From positions 1-53,498 of the forward strand of contig CAIUVX010000128.1 in NCBI GenBank assembly GCA_903902705.1: a stretch of 53,498 nucleotides of DNA. Direction: 5' to 3'. Below are positions 7,355-15,682 of the stretch, piece after piece. Within the stretch, counting starts at the first letter, position 1. The number at the start of each line of letters is the position of its first letter. Position numbers and translations under genes: made by a program. Under the pieces are notes generated by a model, which had not been told where the DNA came from, ran no database searches, and saw nothing but the letters and a program-made list of their open reading frames with translations. The DNA comes from an uncultured Methylococcales bacterium. Lineage in GTDB: Bacteria; Pseudomonadota; Gammaproteobacteria; Methylococcales; Methylomonadaceae.

Positions 7355-9094
7355 ATGAGCTTTATGATGATTGATACAGCGGTGCAGGTGGACAACTCAG
7401 CAGCCGCGTCCGCTTATGAATTAAGGGCTAACACGCTTAGTTTTACCAGCACACCCAAAACTTTGTATTTAGGTGTACCTGAATTATATGACACACAACA
7501 CAATCAAAAAATTCCGTTATTCGCCAAAGCCGTCAACAGTAAAGCCGCATGGCAAATTCTGACTGCGGATCAACAAGGTATTTACGAATTACGCCACCAA
7601 GATACTCAGGGCAATCTGCAATTTTATGAACAATGTGCATTATTGCCTGAAAATTTCGCGCTACGTTTTATTCCTGTAGCTAGGCGTATTGAAATAGAAC
7701 AAAGCGGCAGTGCCTATATTTCCTGCGAATCGCCTTTTCTAACAGGCATTAGCGTCACCGATACGGGGCGTTCTATTGAATTTAATGCCAGTGACACCCC
7801 ACCCAATGAAGTGGATTTAATTTTGCGTTGGGCAGGTAAAACTGAACGCTTAATTTTGACCGTGCCGTTTCCCGCGCATGATGGTCAACTGCTAAATGCT
7901 GACGGCAATAAACTCACACAAGCAGCCAAAACCCGACACGTTCACAGCATTCATGAAATAACCAACTTAACCGCTGCCCAAACCATCAGCGATGATACGC
8001 TACGCCAGCTTTTTATTCGTCATCATTTAAAACAACTATGCCTACATTTTGCTTCCGATGATTGGAATAACTTGCGTGGCTTACAAACTAACGTGCCACT
8101 GATAAATAATGAACTATGGATCGCCGCAAGCTTAGACAGTCGAGTATTAGCCGCCTTAGTATTACAGCTAGACAGCGTTTTTATGCAGCGATTTGCCACT
8201 GAACTATCGGTGTGCTGGGAGTTAATCCCGCTCAAAGACTGGCTGATAATTTTTACCCGCTATAAAAATTACCTAGCCCAAGACAGGGAAGACCTGAATG
8301 TTAAAAGCAATCTCAACAAACGTATTGATAAAATCAACGCACTTAGCCCATCGCTTGGCATCATAGCGCAGTTGCTGAAATATCATTTATGCGATGTTGA
8401 CGATGAAGAATTGCAGTTTATGCAAACCGAAGATGCACTGCAGCTAATTGCCGAGCAGCTAGAACACGAACACCAAGAACTCAATCAGCGTCAAGCTAAT
8501 CGCCAATGGTTAGAATTTTTACGCGAAGAACTCACCGCTGATTGGCAAACTGTACCGTCACAAACCCAACAACTACTAAATTTAGGTGAGGCTAAAGACT
8601 GTCATGCGGTTAGTCTATTGCCGTTGTTATTAGCGCATTTTTCACTAACCAAACCGCTGCAACAATCAAACAGCACTCTTGTTAAATTACAACAACTCAA
8701 AGCCTTTGATGAGCAGTGGTTCACGACTGCGTTCACCTTAGCACTCTCCTTTTTGTCACAACAAACCGACTACATCCAATCACTACAACAGGACATTACA
8801 ATCATGATAAATTCTGACGAAAACGACTTGCTTGCTGAAATTGAACAACAACTCGCATTAGCCCACCAAGAAACCCAAGGCTTAGAAGCAGATCTCCACA
8901 ATTTTAAAGGCAATCAAGCCGAACTAGACGGGCTACGCGCAGAAAATATAGAGCTGATTAGCACCATTGAACAGTTGGGTGAAATCATTCAAAAACGCGA
9001 TGACGCGCTAAAACTATTATTGGGGGAAGTAAAAAATCTCAATACAAAAATACGCGAAATTCGCAACGAATTACAAGCAAAATCCAACGGTTAA
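7355..9094 (+). CDS. hypothetical protein with C-terminal coiled coil, 579 aa
   Basis: I do not recognise this protein. Residues about 20-190 alternate short hydrophobic and polar strands and look beta-rich (YLGVPELY, ALLPENFALRFIPVARR). Residues about 210-470 are mainly helical and leucine-rich. Residues about 495-575 are a long charged heptad-like helix (from LLAEIEQQLALAHQE to KIREIRNELQAKSNG), which predicts a coiled coil. No signal peptide or membrane segment is evident. The start has only a weak ribosome site, and ATGs at 7364 and 7367 are alternatives. It stands alone between two copies of the same palindromic repeat. It could be a scaffold or a fragment of a larger system; nothing visible decides this. 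Confidence 0.75.
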   Translation: MSFMMIDTAVQVDNSAAASAYELRANTLSFTSTPKTLYLGVPELYDTQHNQKIPLFAKAVNSKAAWQILTADQQGIYELRHQDTQGNLQFYEQCALLPENFALRFIPVARRIEIEQSGSAYISCESPFLTGISVTDTGRSIEFNASDTPPNEVDLILRWAGKTERLILTVPFPAHDGQLLNADGNKLTQAAKTRHVHSIHEITNLTAAQTISDDTLRQLFIRHHLKQLCLHFASDDWNNLRGLQTNVPLINNELWIAASLDSRVLAALVLQLDSVFMQRFATELSVCWELIPLKDWLIIFTRYKNYLAQDREDLNVKSNLNKRIDKINALSPSLGIIAQLLKYHLCDVDDEELQFMQTEDALQLIAEQLEHEHQELNQRQANRQWLEFLREELTADWQTVPSQTQQLLNLGEAKDCHAVSLLPLLLAHFSLTKPLQQSNSTLVKLQQLKAFDEQWFTTAFTLALSFLSQQTDYIQSLQQDITIMINSDENDLLAEIEQQLALAHQETQGLEADLHNFKGNQAELDGLRAENIELISTIEQLGEIIQKRDDALKLLLGEVKNLNTKIREIRNELQAKSNG

Positions 9095-9402
9095 ACAGAC
9101 ACTCAACTACGTCACCGTAACTGAATTCCAGTATTCATGCTGGAATGACGGCTCATTTTTACCGCTATGTGCTACATTGCCCAGCATTATCTCACTGTGG
9201 CAGTGGGTGAAATCTGGAGCCAAAAAGCTTTAGCTTTTTGTGATTATCACATAGCTAAAGCTGTTGGACTCCACACTTTTTATTCTGATGAGTATGACTG
9301 CCAGACCTTTAAAGGACTGACAGTCATTAATATCGCTATAACAGGTTTAACCCATCACCGAAAAAACCACTCATTGAACACTCTGACAAAATCAGGATTT
9401 TT
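9095..9402. other. intergenic region packed with inverted repeats
   Basis: Three different inverted repeats fill this gap: ATTCCAG/CTGGAAT at 9125-9146, the perfect 10-bp pair AGCTTTAGCT/AGCTAAAGCT at 9226-9262, and copy 2 of the palindrome-plus-tail repeat at 9295-9360. An 80-codon open frame runs through all of them but has repeat-derived sequence and no ribosome site, so I do not call a gene. Confidence 0.6.
9295..9360 (+). repeat. palindrome-plus-tail repeat, copy 2
   Basis: TGACTGCCAGaCC-TTTAA-AGGACTGaCAGTCA, with two arm changes relative to copy 3, is followed by the same TATCGCTATAACAGGTTTAA tail. It ends 42 bp before the start of the Sel1 protein gene. The tail is better conserved than the hairpin, so the tail is part of the repeat unit. 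Confidence 0.8.
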
Positions 9403-10341
9403 ATGCTAGACCCTCACCCACGCAGACAATTGTGCTTGATAGTTGAGCAGCACGGTCAATCTATTATGAATGAACCCAAACGCTGTCGGGGATTATTAAA
9501 CGATTTAGCAGCGCAATACCGTTTAGAAAATAATTTATTGATGATGGCATTAGAACAAGATATTGCAGAGCAATTACTAACGCCTAGTAGTTTCATGACT
9601 ATCGAGTTGCAATTAGAACGCTTAGCACAAAGTTTGCGTGATGCTATCGGTGTTGAGGAAGAATTGGCTTATTGGGCGGTGGAATCGTGGGCATTGGCTT
9701 TGGGTGTTATTCAATACCCGATACCTAGAGCGGTACAGTCTAAAGCAGAGGCTTTACCTGTACTATCACCGTTTTCAGTTAAGAATACCAAAAAAACACG
9801 ACAACTATCATTCGTAGTATTTTTTACCGCGTGGATGGTTACAGCACTTTTTATCGTAATGATTTTTGACTTATCTTCTAAATCTACTCATAAAAAGGAC
9901 GTAAGCAAACCGCCCGCTGTGAATCAATCCGCACTAGAGCTATCAACAAATAGTCCAGATGAAAGCATTTATGATCAGAAAGATGGCTGGACGGCAAACA
10001 ACTTAGGCGATGCGTATTACTACGGTCATGACTATCAAAAAGCGGTCGAATGGTATCGCAAAGCCGCTGAACAAGGTTATGCGGCTGGGCAATGTAACTT
10101 AGGTTTTATGTACACGCATGGTTATGGCGTACCTAAAGATTATCAACAAGCGGCAGATTGGTATCGCAAAGCCGCTGAGCAAGGTAATGCCGATGGTCAA
10201 AATAATTTAGCTCTGCTGTACGAAAACGGCTATGGGGTGGCTAAAGATAGTCAAAAAGCGGTGGAATGGTATGGCAAAGCCGTTGAGCAAGGACATTATG
10301 GCGCACAACAAGCATTAAAAAGCTTACTTGAAACACCTTAG
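9403..10341 (+). CDS. membrane-anchored Sel1-repeat protein
   Basis: The 312-residue protein has three parts. Residues 1-105 form a helical domain starting PRRQLCLIVEQHGQSI with LNDLAAQYRLENNLLMMALE and LAYWAVESWALALGV; I know this domain only as an uncharacterised N-terminal module of signalling-type proteins in related bacteria. One transmembrane helix spans about 135-157. A C-terminal part carries about three Sel1-like tetratricopeptide repeats (AVEWYRKAAEQG, GYGVPKDYQQAADWYRKAAE, GYGVAKDSQKAVEWYGKAVE; about 195-305). Sel1 repeats mediate protein contacts. The repeats would face the periplasm if the N-terminus is cytoplasmic. It sits 114 bp upstream of the histidine kinase, so the two may be functionally linked. 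Confidence 0.85.
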   Translation: MLDPHPRRQLCLIVEQHGQSIMNEPKRCRGLLNDLAAQYRLENNLLMMALEQDIAEQLLTPSSFMTIELQLERLAQSLRDAIGVEEELAYWAVESWALALGVIQYPIPRAVQSKAEALPVLSPFSVKNTKKTRQLSFVVFFTAWMVTALFIVMIFDLSSKSTHKKDVSKPPAVNQSALELSTNSPDESIYDQKDGWTANNLGDAYYYGHDYQKAVEWYRKAAEQGYAAGQCNLGFMYTHGYGVPKDYQQAADWYRKAAEQGNADGQNNLALLYENGYGVAKDSQKAVEWYGKAVEQGHYGAQQALKSLLETP

Positions 10342-10455
10342 TATTGTTATTATTAACCTATTATTCAAATGATCGTAGCAGCTATACCAAGCCGCTTTAT
10401 ATCTATCAGTAAATTCAAACAGACAGCGTTTTAATCGCCAGAAAGGTACATTACC

Positions 10456-12264
10456 ATGCAACAAGCACTCATCGATTTTTTTGACATTCAAAACTTCATG
10501 CCGCATGGTTACTGCCTAGGTTGGGACTCACCTTTACTCTGGCTAACTGCGGTTTCAGACGTGGTTATGACACTCGCCTACGCCAGCTATCCTATAGGTA
10601 TCGCCTATTTTGTCTGGAAACGTAAAGACCTTGCTTACCGCTGGCTGTACCTAGGTTTTTTTATTACGTTCATTCTAACCTGCGCAAGCACCCACTTTCT
10701 CTCGGTCGTGACAATTTGGATTCCTCTGTATTGGCTAGAAGCTTACGCAAATGCAGTCGCTGCCTTAGTTGCTACTGCAACCGTCTTTGCCATTTGGTGG
10801 GTAATTCCGCGTGCTTTGAAACTACCCAGCCCAGCAGAGCTTCAAAAGGCACGCGATGAAGCTGAAGCCGCCAATATCGCTAAAAGTGCATTTATTGCTA
10901 CCATGAGTCACGAATTACGCACACCATTAAATGCGATTTTGGGTTTTTCTGAACTCATGAGCATGGATAGCAACGCGACCACTAGCCAAAAAGACACGCT
11001 TGCTATTATTAACCGCAGTGGAGCGCATTTGTTGAACATGATTAATGACGTGTTGGATATTTCTAAAATTGAGGCTGGCCGCCTTGAACTGGAAATACAA
11101 GCCTTTGATTTACTGAAACTAATCGAAGATATTGGCGATATGTTTAGCATTCGTGCGCAAAGTAAGCAGTTAAGTTTTAAAGTGGAAATAGCGACTAATA
11201 TTCAGCAATACATTAAAGCCGACAGTAGTAAATTACGTCAAATTCTCATTAACTTACTGGGTAATGCGATAAAATTCACCCACGATGGTGGCGTTATATT
11301 ACGCGTAAGTACACAGCCCTTAGCTGATGATGTGCTAGTGATGCTGCTGGTTATCGACATCGTTGACAGTGGGTCGGGCATAGCCGCCGACCAGCAAGCC
11401 CAGTTATTCAAACCTTTTGTGCAGTTGACACAAGAAAACTCCGATGTAAAAGGCACTGGTTTAGGCTTGGCGATTTCCAAGTCCTTAATAAAACTAATGG
11501 GCGGGGGTATCCATGTCAGTAGTATCTTAGGCGTAGGTTCAACTTTTACTATCGAATTGCGTGTGCCTATTGCCAGTGCAGACAACATTGTTATTACAGA
11601 AAAAACACCCCCTGTTAAAAGCATTGCCCCTAATCAGCCACAATGGCGATTATTGATTGTCGATGACAATTTCGATAATCGCTTGTTGTTAGTTAGGCTA
11701 TTAACATCCGTTGGTTTTGAAGTGCGTGAAGCCGAAAATGGTCAACAGGCTGTCAATATCTTTGAACAATGGCAGCCGCATTTAATCTGGATGGATATGC
11801 GTATGCCTGTGATGGACGGTTATCAAGCCACTAGCAAAATTCGCCAACTGAAAGGCGGCGATGCGGTTAAGATCATCGCCCTGACCGCCAGTGCTTTTAT
11901 AGATCAACACGATAGCATTATTAATGCGGGTTGTGATGCGGTATTACACAAGCCATTTCATGCCCCAGAAATTTTTGCCATGTTGACAAAACAGTTAGGA
12001 GTTAAGTTTATTTATGATGACAGACCCAGCATCGTCACTTTGCCGACTGTCAAAGTAACGGCGCAAATGCTAAGTACCCTCCCCGTTGCCCTGCAACAGC
12101 AGTTATACGAAGCGGCGTTAAATCTGGATATTGAAGAAACTGATGCTGTTCTCAGTCAAATTCGCCAACTAGTTCCCGATATTGCCAATGATTTACAAAA
12201 ATTGGCAGAAAATTATCAATTCGAGCAAATTGTTCATCTTATCAGGATAGCGAATAACCAATAG
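10456..12264 (+). CDS. hybrid histidine kinase with ethylene-receptor-type (ETR1-like) sensor domain
   Basis: Residues 1-118 hold three transmembrane helices with the signature of the ethylene-binding domain: FMPHGYCLGW before helix 1, then Asp35 and Tyr42 in helix 1, and Cys76/His80 (CxxxH) in helix 2. In plant ETR1 the equivalents (D25, Y32, C65, H69) bind a copper ion and ethylene. A short helix links to HisKA (H-box MSHELRTPLN, His152), HATPase_c (N-box NLLGNAIKFTHDGG; DSGSGI; GTGLGLAIS), a receiver domain (IVDDN, phospho-Asp in WMDMRMPVMDGY, LHKP lysine), and about 80 C-terminal helical residues. There is no GAF domain, unlike ETR1. A ribosome site (AGAAAGG) lies about 10 bases before the ATG. 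Confidence 0.93.
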   Translation: MQQALIDFFDIQNFMPHGYCLGWDSPLLWLTAVSDVVMTLAYASYPIGIAYFVWKRKDLAYRWLYLGFFITFILTCASTHFLSVVTIWIPLYWLEAYANAVAALVATATVFAIWWVIPRALKLPSPAELQKARDEAEAANIAKSAFIATMSHELRTPLNAILGFSELMSMDSNATTSQKDTLAIINRSGAHLLNMINDVLDISKIEAGRLELEIQAFDLLKLIEDIGDMFSIRAQSKQLSFKVEIATNIQQYIKADSSKLRQILINLLGNAIKFTHDGGVILRVSTQPLADDVLVMLLVIDIVDSGSGIAADQQAQLFKPFVQLTQENSDVKGTGLGLAISKSLIKLMGGGIHVSSILGVGSTFTIELRVPIASADNIVITEKTPPVKSIAPNQPQWRLLIVDDNFDNRLLLVRLLTSVGFEVREAENGQQAVNIFEQWQPHLIWMDMRMPVMDGYQATSKIRQLKGGDAVKIIALTASAFIDQHDSIINAGCDAVLHKPFHAPEIFAMLTKQLGVKFIYDDRPSIVTLPTVKVTAQMLSTLPVALQQQLYEAALNLDIEETDAVLSQIRQLVPDIANDLQKLAENYQFEQIVHLIRIANNQ

Positions 12265-12292
12265 TGAGATATTATTTAACCCTAGTTTGGCA

Positions 12293-12359
12293 ATGACTGC
12301 CAGTCCTTTAAAGGACTGGCAGTCGTTAATATCGCTATAACAGGTTTAACCCACTACCC
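12293..12359 (+). repeat. palindrome-plus-tail repeat, copy 3
   Basis: TGACTGCCAGTCC-TTTAA-AGGACTGGCAGTC is a perfect hairpin here, followed by TATCGCTATAACAGGTTTAA and CCCACTACCC. It lies between the kinase stop and the next gene, 47 bp before the ATG. There is no T-run directly after the stem, so simple intrinsic termination is not evident. Confidence 0.85.
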
Positions 12360-12406
12360 GCTATATCACGTCATTACCAACACATTTATTAGTAAGAGGG
12401 GAAAAA

Positions 12407-13453
12407 ATGGATCGTCCGCCATTATCAAAACAGGCAATTATCATCGGTGCTTTATCAAGTGTGTTGATTGTTGGGGTAGCTGCCTTTTTTTACACTCAAT
12501 ACAAAAAACCAGATCAAGAGATTACCAAGCCACCCGTTGTACCAGCTCCGAATGCGATTAAAACGCCCGATCACGAAACGGCGATGAAAGATTTATTTGG
12601 CGTTACTGATCCTAGCGGAGAAGTAAAAACAGGCGATGAAGCATTGAGTAGTTTTTGGTTTGAGCAATCGTTTAAAGAGGGTACTGATGATATTCACGTC
12701 ATTTTCTTTAAAACACAATCCATTGATGAAGAGGGCGAACCTTATCAAAGTCACGCGCAAGGTGTGGATGTTGGCGCGATTACTTACAAGAAAATTGCTA
12801 ATCAATGGCAAATAATATCCAAACAAACAAAATTTGGCGAAGCAGGTTCATGGGGCGATGTCCCCGAAACCACAACTGAGATTATGCAATTATCTCCAAA
12901 TGTTCTGGTATTGATGGTTGATAGTTCTTACAGTGGGCAAGGATACGTTGATGAGGGAAAAATGCTGTTCGCTTTCTCAAAAAATACTTGGCGTGATATT
13001 GGTTATGTACAAACAGGCGGGGACAATTCAGGAGATTGTGATGATGAATCAGCAGGCTTGGAAGGATTGGGGGCTTGCTGGAGTTACAAAGGGAAAATAT
13101 CAACGGTTGCTGGAAAAAACCCCGACTATCCTGATTTGTTAGTGACGCGTACGGGTACCGAAAGTAGCACAGAGAGAGGCGAGGTGATTACAGCCAAAAA
13201 CGTAAGCTATGTGTTTAATGGTGAAAAATATATCAATCCCGCTAATCCAGAAACCCAGCCACCGTTGACAAGCATCGATCAAACGCAAGAAACCAATAAT
13301 CAACCCCTTCAAAAACAACAAGCAAAGCAAGAACTTGACGAGGCAAACAAACGTCTTAACAGCGTTTGGAATGCCACCAGCAAAAAAATAAGAACGGCTT
13401 TATTGCCTGAACAACGGCAATGGTTAAAACAACGGGAAAAGGCATTTTTGTGA
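12407..13453 (+). CDS. membrane-anchored protein with C-terminal LprI-like domain, cut by a repeat
   Basis: The 348-residue product has one N-terminal transmembrane anchor (about residues 10-29), a Pro-rich linker and an extracytoplasmic domain of unknown type (about 60-270, Asp/Gly-rich with C210 and C223). The last 40 residues (ELDEANKRLNSVWNA, LLPEQRQWLKQREKAF) match the lysozyme-inhibitor LprI/DUF1311 pattern. The domain stops just where a terminal Cys-containing segment would be expected, and the TGA stop lies inside the dispersed repeat that begins at 13449. The gene therefore looks truncated by repeat insertion. The ribosome site AGAGGGG before the ATG is good. The central domain is unrecognised. 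Confidence 0.82.
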   Translation: MDRPPLSKQAIIIGALSSVLIVGVAAFFYTQYKKPDQEITKPPVVPAPNAIKTPDHETAMKDLFGVTDPSGEVKTGDEALSSFWFEQSFKEGTDDIHVIFFKTQSIDEEGEPYQSHAQGVDVGAITYKKIANQWQIISKQTKFGEAGSWGDVPETTTEIMQLSPNVLVLMVDSSYSGQGYVDEGKMLFAFSKNTWRDIGYVQTGGDNSGDCDDESAGLEGLGACWSYKGKISTVAGKNPDYPDLLVTRTGTESSTERGEVITAKNVSYVFNGEKYINPANPETQPPLTSIDQTQETNNQPLQKQQAKQELDEANKRLNSVWNATSKKIRTALLPEQRQWLKQREKAFL

Positions 13454-13545
13454 TTGTAAAACCGTTCGCACTGAGCTTGTCGAAGTGTGAATGTGGCTCG
13501 ACAAGCTCACCGCGAACGGTATCGTTTTATTGTGTTTTAGCTATA
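13449..13545 (+). repeat. CCGTTCG-type MITE-like repeat, copy A
   Basis: The unit runs TGTGATTgtAAAACCGTTCG, CACTGAGCTTGTCGAAGTG, TGAATGTGGCTCGACAAGCT, CACCGCGAACGGTATCG, then TTTTATTGTG and ends at AGCTATA. CCGTTCG/CGAACGG and AGCTTGTCGA/TCGACAAGCT are its nested arms. Close copies lie at 24658-24765 (reverse) and 50757-50853 (same orientation), a reduced one at 27951-28010, and a related pair of arms inside the restriction enzyme gene. Its first bases provide the stop codon of the preceding gene. Confidence 0.88.
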
Positions 13546-13557
13546 AAACGCTAGGTT

Positions 13558-14589
13558 TTAAATTTGTTCTACCTTGACAGTGTTCCACACCCCTGCAATA
13601 AACTCTGAAGTCATGTCGGGCATTCCATTTTGTATCCAGTCAACGATGACTTTTGCCGTATCTGGATAAATAACACGCACCGCACTTGCGTCCTGTAGCC
13701 AGCGTTCAATTATGTTTGCGTCTAAGTCCTGCATAACCTGACCATAACCTAATTGCTCTAAAGCGGCAGCATTGGCGTGTTGTTCCATCTGTCCGTGAAT
13801 AGGTTTTGCGAGGATTTTTTTGCCTAATTGTACAGACTCACTGGCAAGCTCAAAACCAGAATTGCTAATTATGCCTTCGCAATCGGATAGATTTTGCTGA
13901 AAACCTTCGCGTGACAGCGGATAGCAAATTATATGGTCAAATTTAGAAGGAACTGGTTCTGGAGAATAAACATGAAAGGTAAAATCTACAAATGGAGCCA
14001 GTAAGTCGATAACATCCTGCGAATCTTCAAAAGGTAAATAAACCAGAATTTTATTGTCAATTTTCTGAGTTGAGGCGTTAGTTTCAATGACGGGTGGAAA
14101 AATAGGCTGACCAAAATGATGCCAATGTAAGCCAATACTTTTATCGGCGGGGGCAAAATATTTCATCACTTGTTCAGCAGCAAAATCTTTACCTTGTCTG
14201 GGGATGTCGTATTGAAACGCATATTGATGACCAATGCCCAGCGTGGGTTTTTTCTGTTTTTTAGCAGCCCACGCGGTGATGGGTTCAAAATCAGTAATCA
14301 CTAAGTCGTAGTTGCTCAAATCTAAGGAATTAACTTCTTTAATGAATCGAATCGGATTGGCTGCAAAAACAGTTTTGCACAAATTTATTTTTCCTTTGTC
14401 GATGCTAAAAGTCAGCCCTGCCTTGGTTTGATAGTCTTTAAAAATCTCCATATCAAAATACTTGTCGGCAGGTCGCCCAGTAAATTGAAAGGTGACTTCT
14501 ATGCCTGCGGCATAAAGTGCTTTTGCCATCACTCTTGCACGAGTGATGTGACCGTTACCCGTACCTTGTACACCATAAAAAATTTTCAA
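13558..14589 (-). CDS. glycosyltransferase of the MJ1255/VC2487 type
   Basis: The 343-residue protein begins MKIFYGVQGTGNGHITRARV, the glycine-rich donor-site start of this GT-B-like family. A second nucleotide-sugar signature, IISNSGFELASESVQLGKKI with HGQMEQHANAAALEQLGYG, appears around residues 235-285, as in MurG-like enzymes. It is therefore probably a cytoplasmic glycosyltransferase acting on a lipid or polymer acceptor; the sugar and acceptor are unknown. It overlaps the upstream PAP2 phosphatase gene by four bases (ATGA), which suggests a shared pathway such as envelope lipid glycosylation. Confidence 0.88.
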   Translation of the reverse strand: MKIFYGVQGTGNGHITRARVMAKALYAAGIEVTFQFTGRPADKYFDMEIFKDYQTKAGLTFSIDKGKINLCKTVFAANPIRFIKEVNSLDLSNYDLVITDFEPITAWAAKKQKKPTLGIGHQYAFQYDIPRQGKDFAAEQVMKYFAPADKSIGLHWHHFGQPIFPPVIETNASTQKIDNKILVYLPFEDSQDVIDLLAPFVDFTFHVYSPEPVPSKFDHIICYPLSREGFQQNLSDCEGIISNSGFELASESVQLGKKILAKPIHGQMEQHANAAALEQLGYGQVMQDLDANIIERWLQDASAVRVIYPDTAKVIVDWIQNGMPDMTSEFIAGVWNTVKVEQI

Positions 14590-15125
14590 AATCCCAATTC
14601 CTTTAAACTAAATAACGCTACACTAATTCCCAAAATCGCTCCCATTAGAGTATCGGTTGGAAAATGTACACCTAAGATAATGCGTGAAAACCCTACTAAA
14701 ATTGCCCAGCTATACAAGACCAGCATCAAAGATAAATCGGCAACTGGTTGAATAAAATAACTAATTAAGGTCGCCATCATAAAAGCTGCCGAGGTGTGTC
14801 CCGATGGAAAACTAAATTTGTCAGAGGGAATAATCACGCTAACAAAATTTTCTAATGCCGCTGCTGGACGATTGCGTTTAAAGCTGTTTTTTAACACAAA
14901 ATACACAGGGCGTTCAATTAAAAAAGCCAGCAGAATAGCCTGTAAAAAAGGGCTGTCAAAACCTTGATATTTCCATATTGCTACCGCTAGAAGCACATAT
15001 AATGGTCCATCGGCTGTTTTAGAAACGTAGCGAGCTACTTTAGTCAATAGTGCATTTATTCTGACGTTTAACAACCAAATAAACAGGGATACATCGTATT
15101 TGTGAATCGAATAAAGCAATTTCAT
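14586..15125 (-). CDS. PAP2-family membrane phosphatase
   Basis: This 179-residue membrane protein carries the three parts of the PAP2/acid-phosphatase site: KRNRP (motif 1), FPSGHTSA (motif 2, catalytic His) and RIILGVHFPTD (motif 3, nucleophile His and Asp). Five or six hydrophobic helices fit the small PAP2 phosphatases that dephosphorylate undecaprenyl pyrophosphate or phosphatidyl lipids. It is the first gene of a two-gene minus-strand unit with the glycosyltransferase. Substrate specificity cannot be assigned from the motifs. Confidence 0.88.
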   Translation of the reverse strand: MKLLYSIHKYDVSLFIWLLNVRINALLTKVARYVSKTADGPLYVLLAVAIWKYQGFDSPFLQAILLAFLIERPVYFVLKNSFKRNRPAAALENFVSVIIPSDKFSFPSGHTSAAFMMATLISYFIQPVADLSLMLVLYSWAILVGFSRIILGVHFPTDTLMGAILGISVALFSLKELGF

Positions 15126-15682
15126 TTTTTTATCCTCAGTTAAGCGATGGAAAAATATCGACCGCGACTATTTTTCCTTAATTTTAGTTTTGTTGTGTCT
15201 CATGTAGAGGTTAGAGTGCTTGTATGACAAATTAATGACGTTTTGTTTAAGCTTTTATGACAGGAAAATAAATGGGTAAAAAATCAGATATTGTCATTCA
15301 CAAATGGCTAATATTAAGGACTGTAAACAAAAACCACCAAGACTAGCCTGTTAAAACCTAGCAAATAAACAGTTGAAATGTGACATTATTACTTACATGG
15401 ATTAAATTTTTTCTACAAAAAATTGACTAAAGCGGTTAAAGTATAAACTTTAGGCGGCTGACAGTTTGGCAAATTAGTCACCAGCTAAATATCTTAATTG
15501 CTGAATATCTTTGGTTATCTTGGATAACCTGACGTTAAATCGGCTTTATTTTGACGAGTGGTTTGGTCTCATTTGAGTTCGAGGATAAATCTTAAATTAA
15601 CAGATTTATCGTGACGGGCGAGGTAGCACAATATGAAATCGTACCACCCTCTTCTTACTTGGTATAAAAATACCGAGAATTG
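15126..15682. promoter_or_regulatory. divergent intergenic region with hairpins before the mltD-like gene
   Basis: This 557-bp AT-rich gap separates the PAP2 gene from the divergent lytic transglycosylase gene and must hold both promoters. No open frame longer than about 25 codons has support. Close to the plus-strand gene there are three inverted repeats in a row: GATAAATC/GATTTATC (15584-15610), GGTA/TACC (15622-15645) and GGTAT-aaaa-ATACC (15661-15674), the last only nine bases before the ATG. They could form a structured 5' leader. No known riboswitch class was recognised. Confidence 0.4.

Noticed and set aside
9167-9409. 80-codon open frame before the Sel1 gene
   Set aside because: It consists of inverted-repeat and palindrome-plus-tail sequence; no start signal and no conserved motif.
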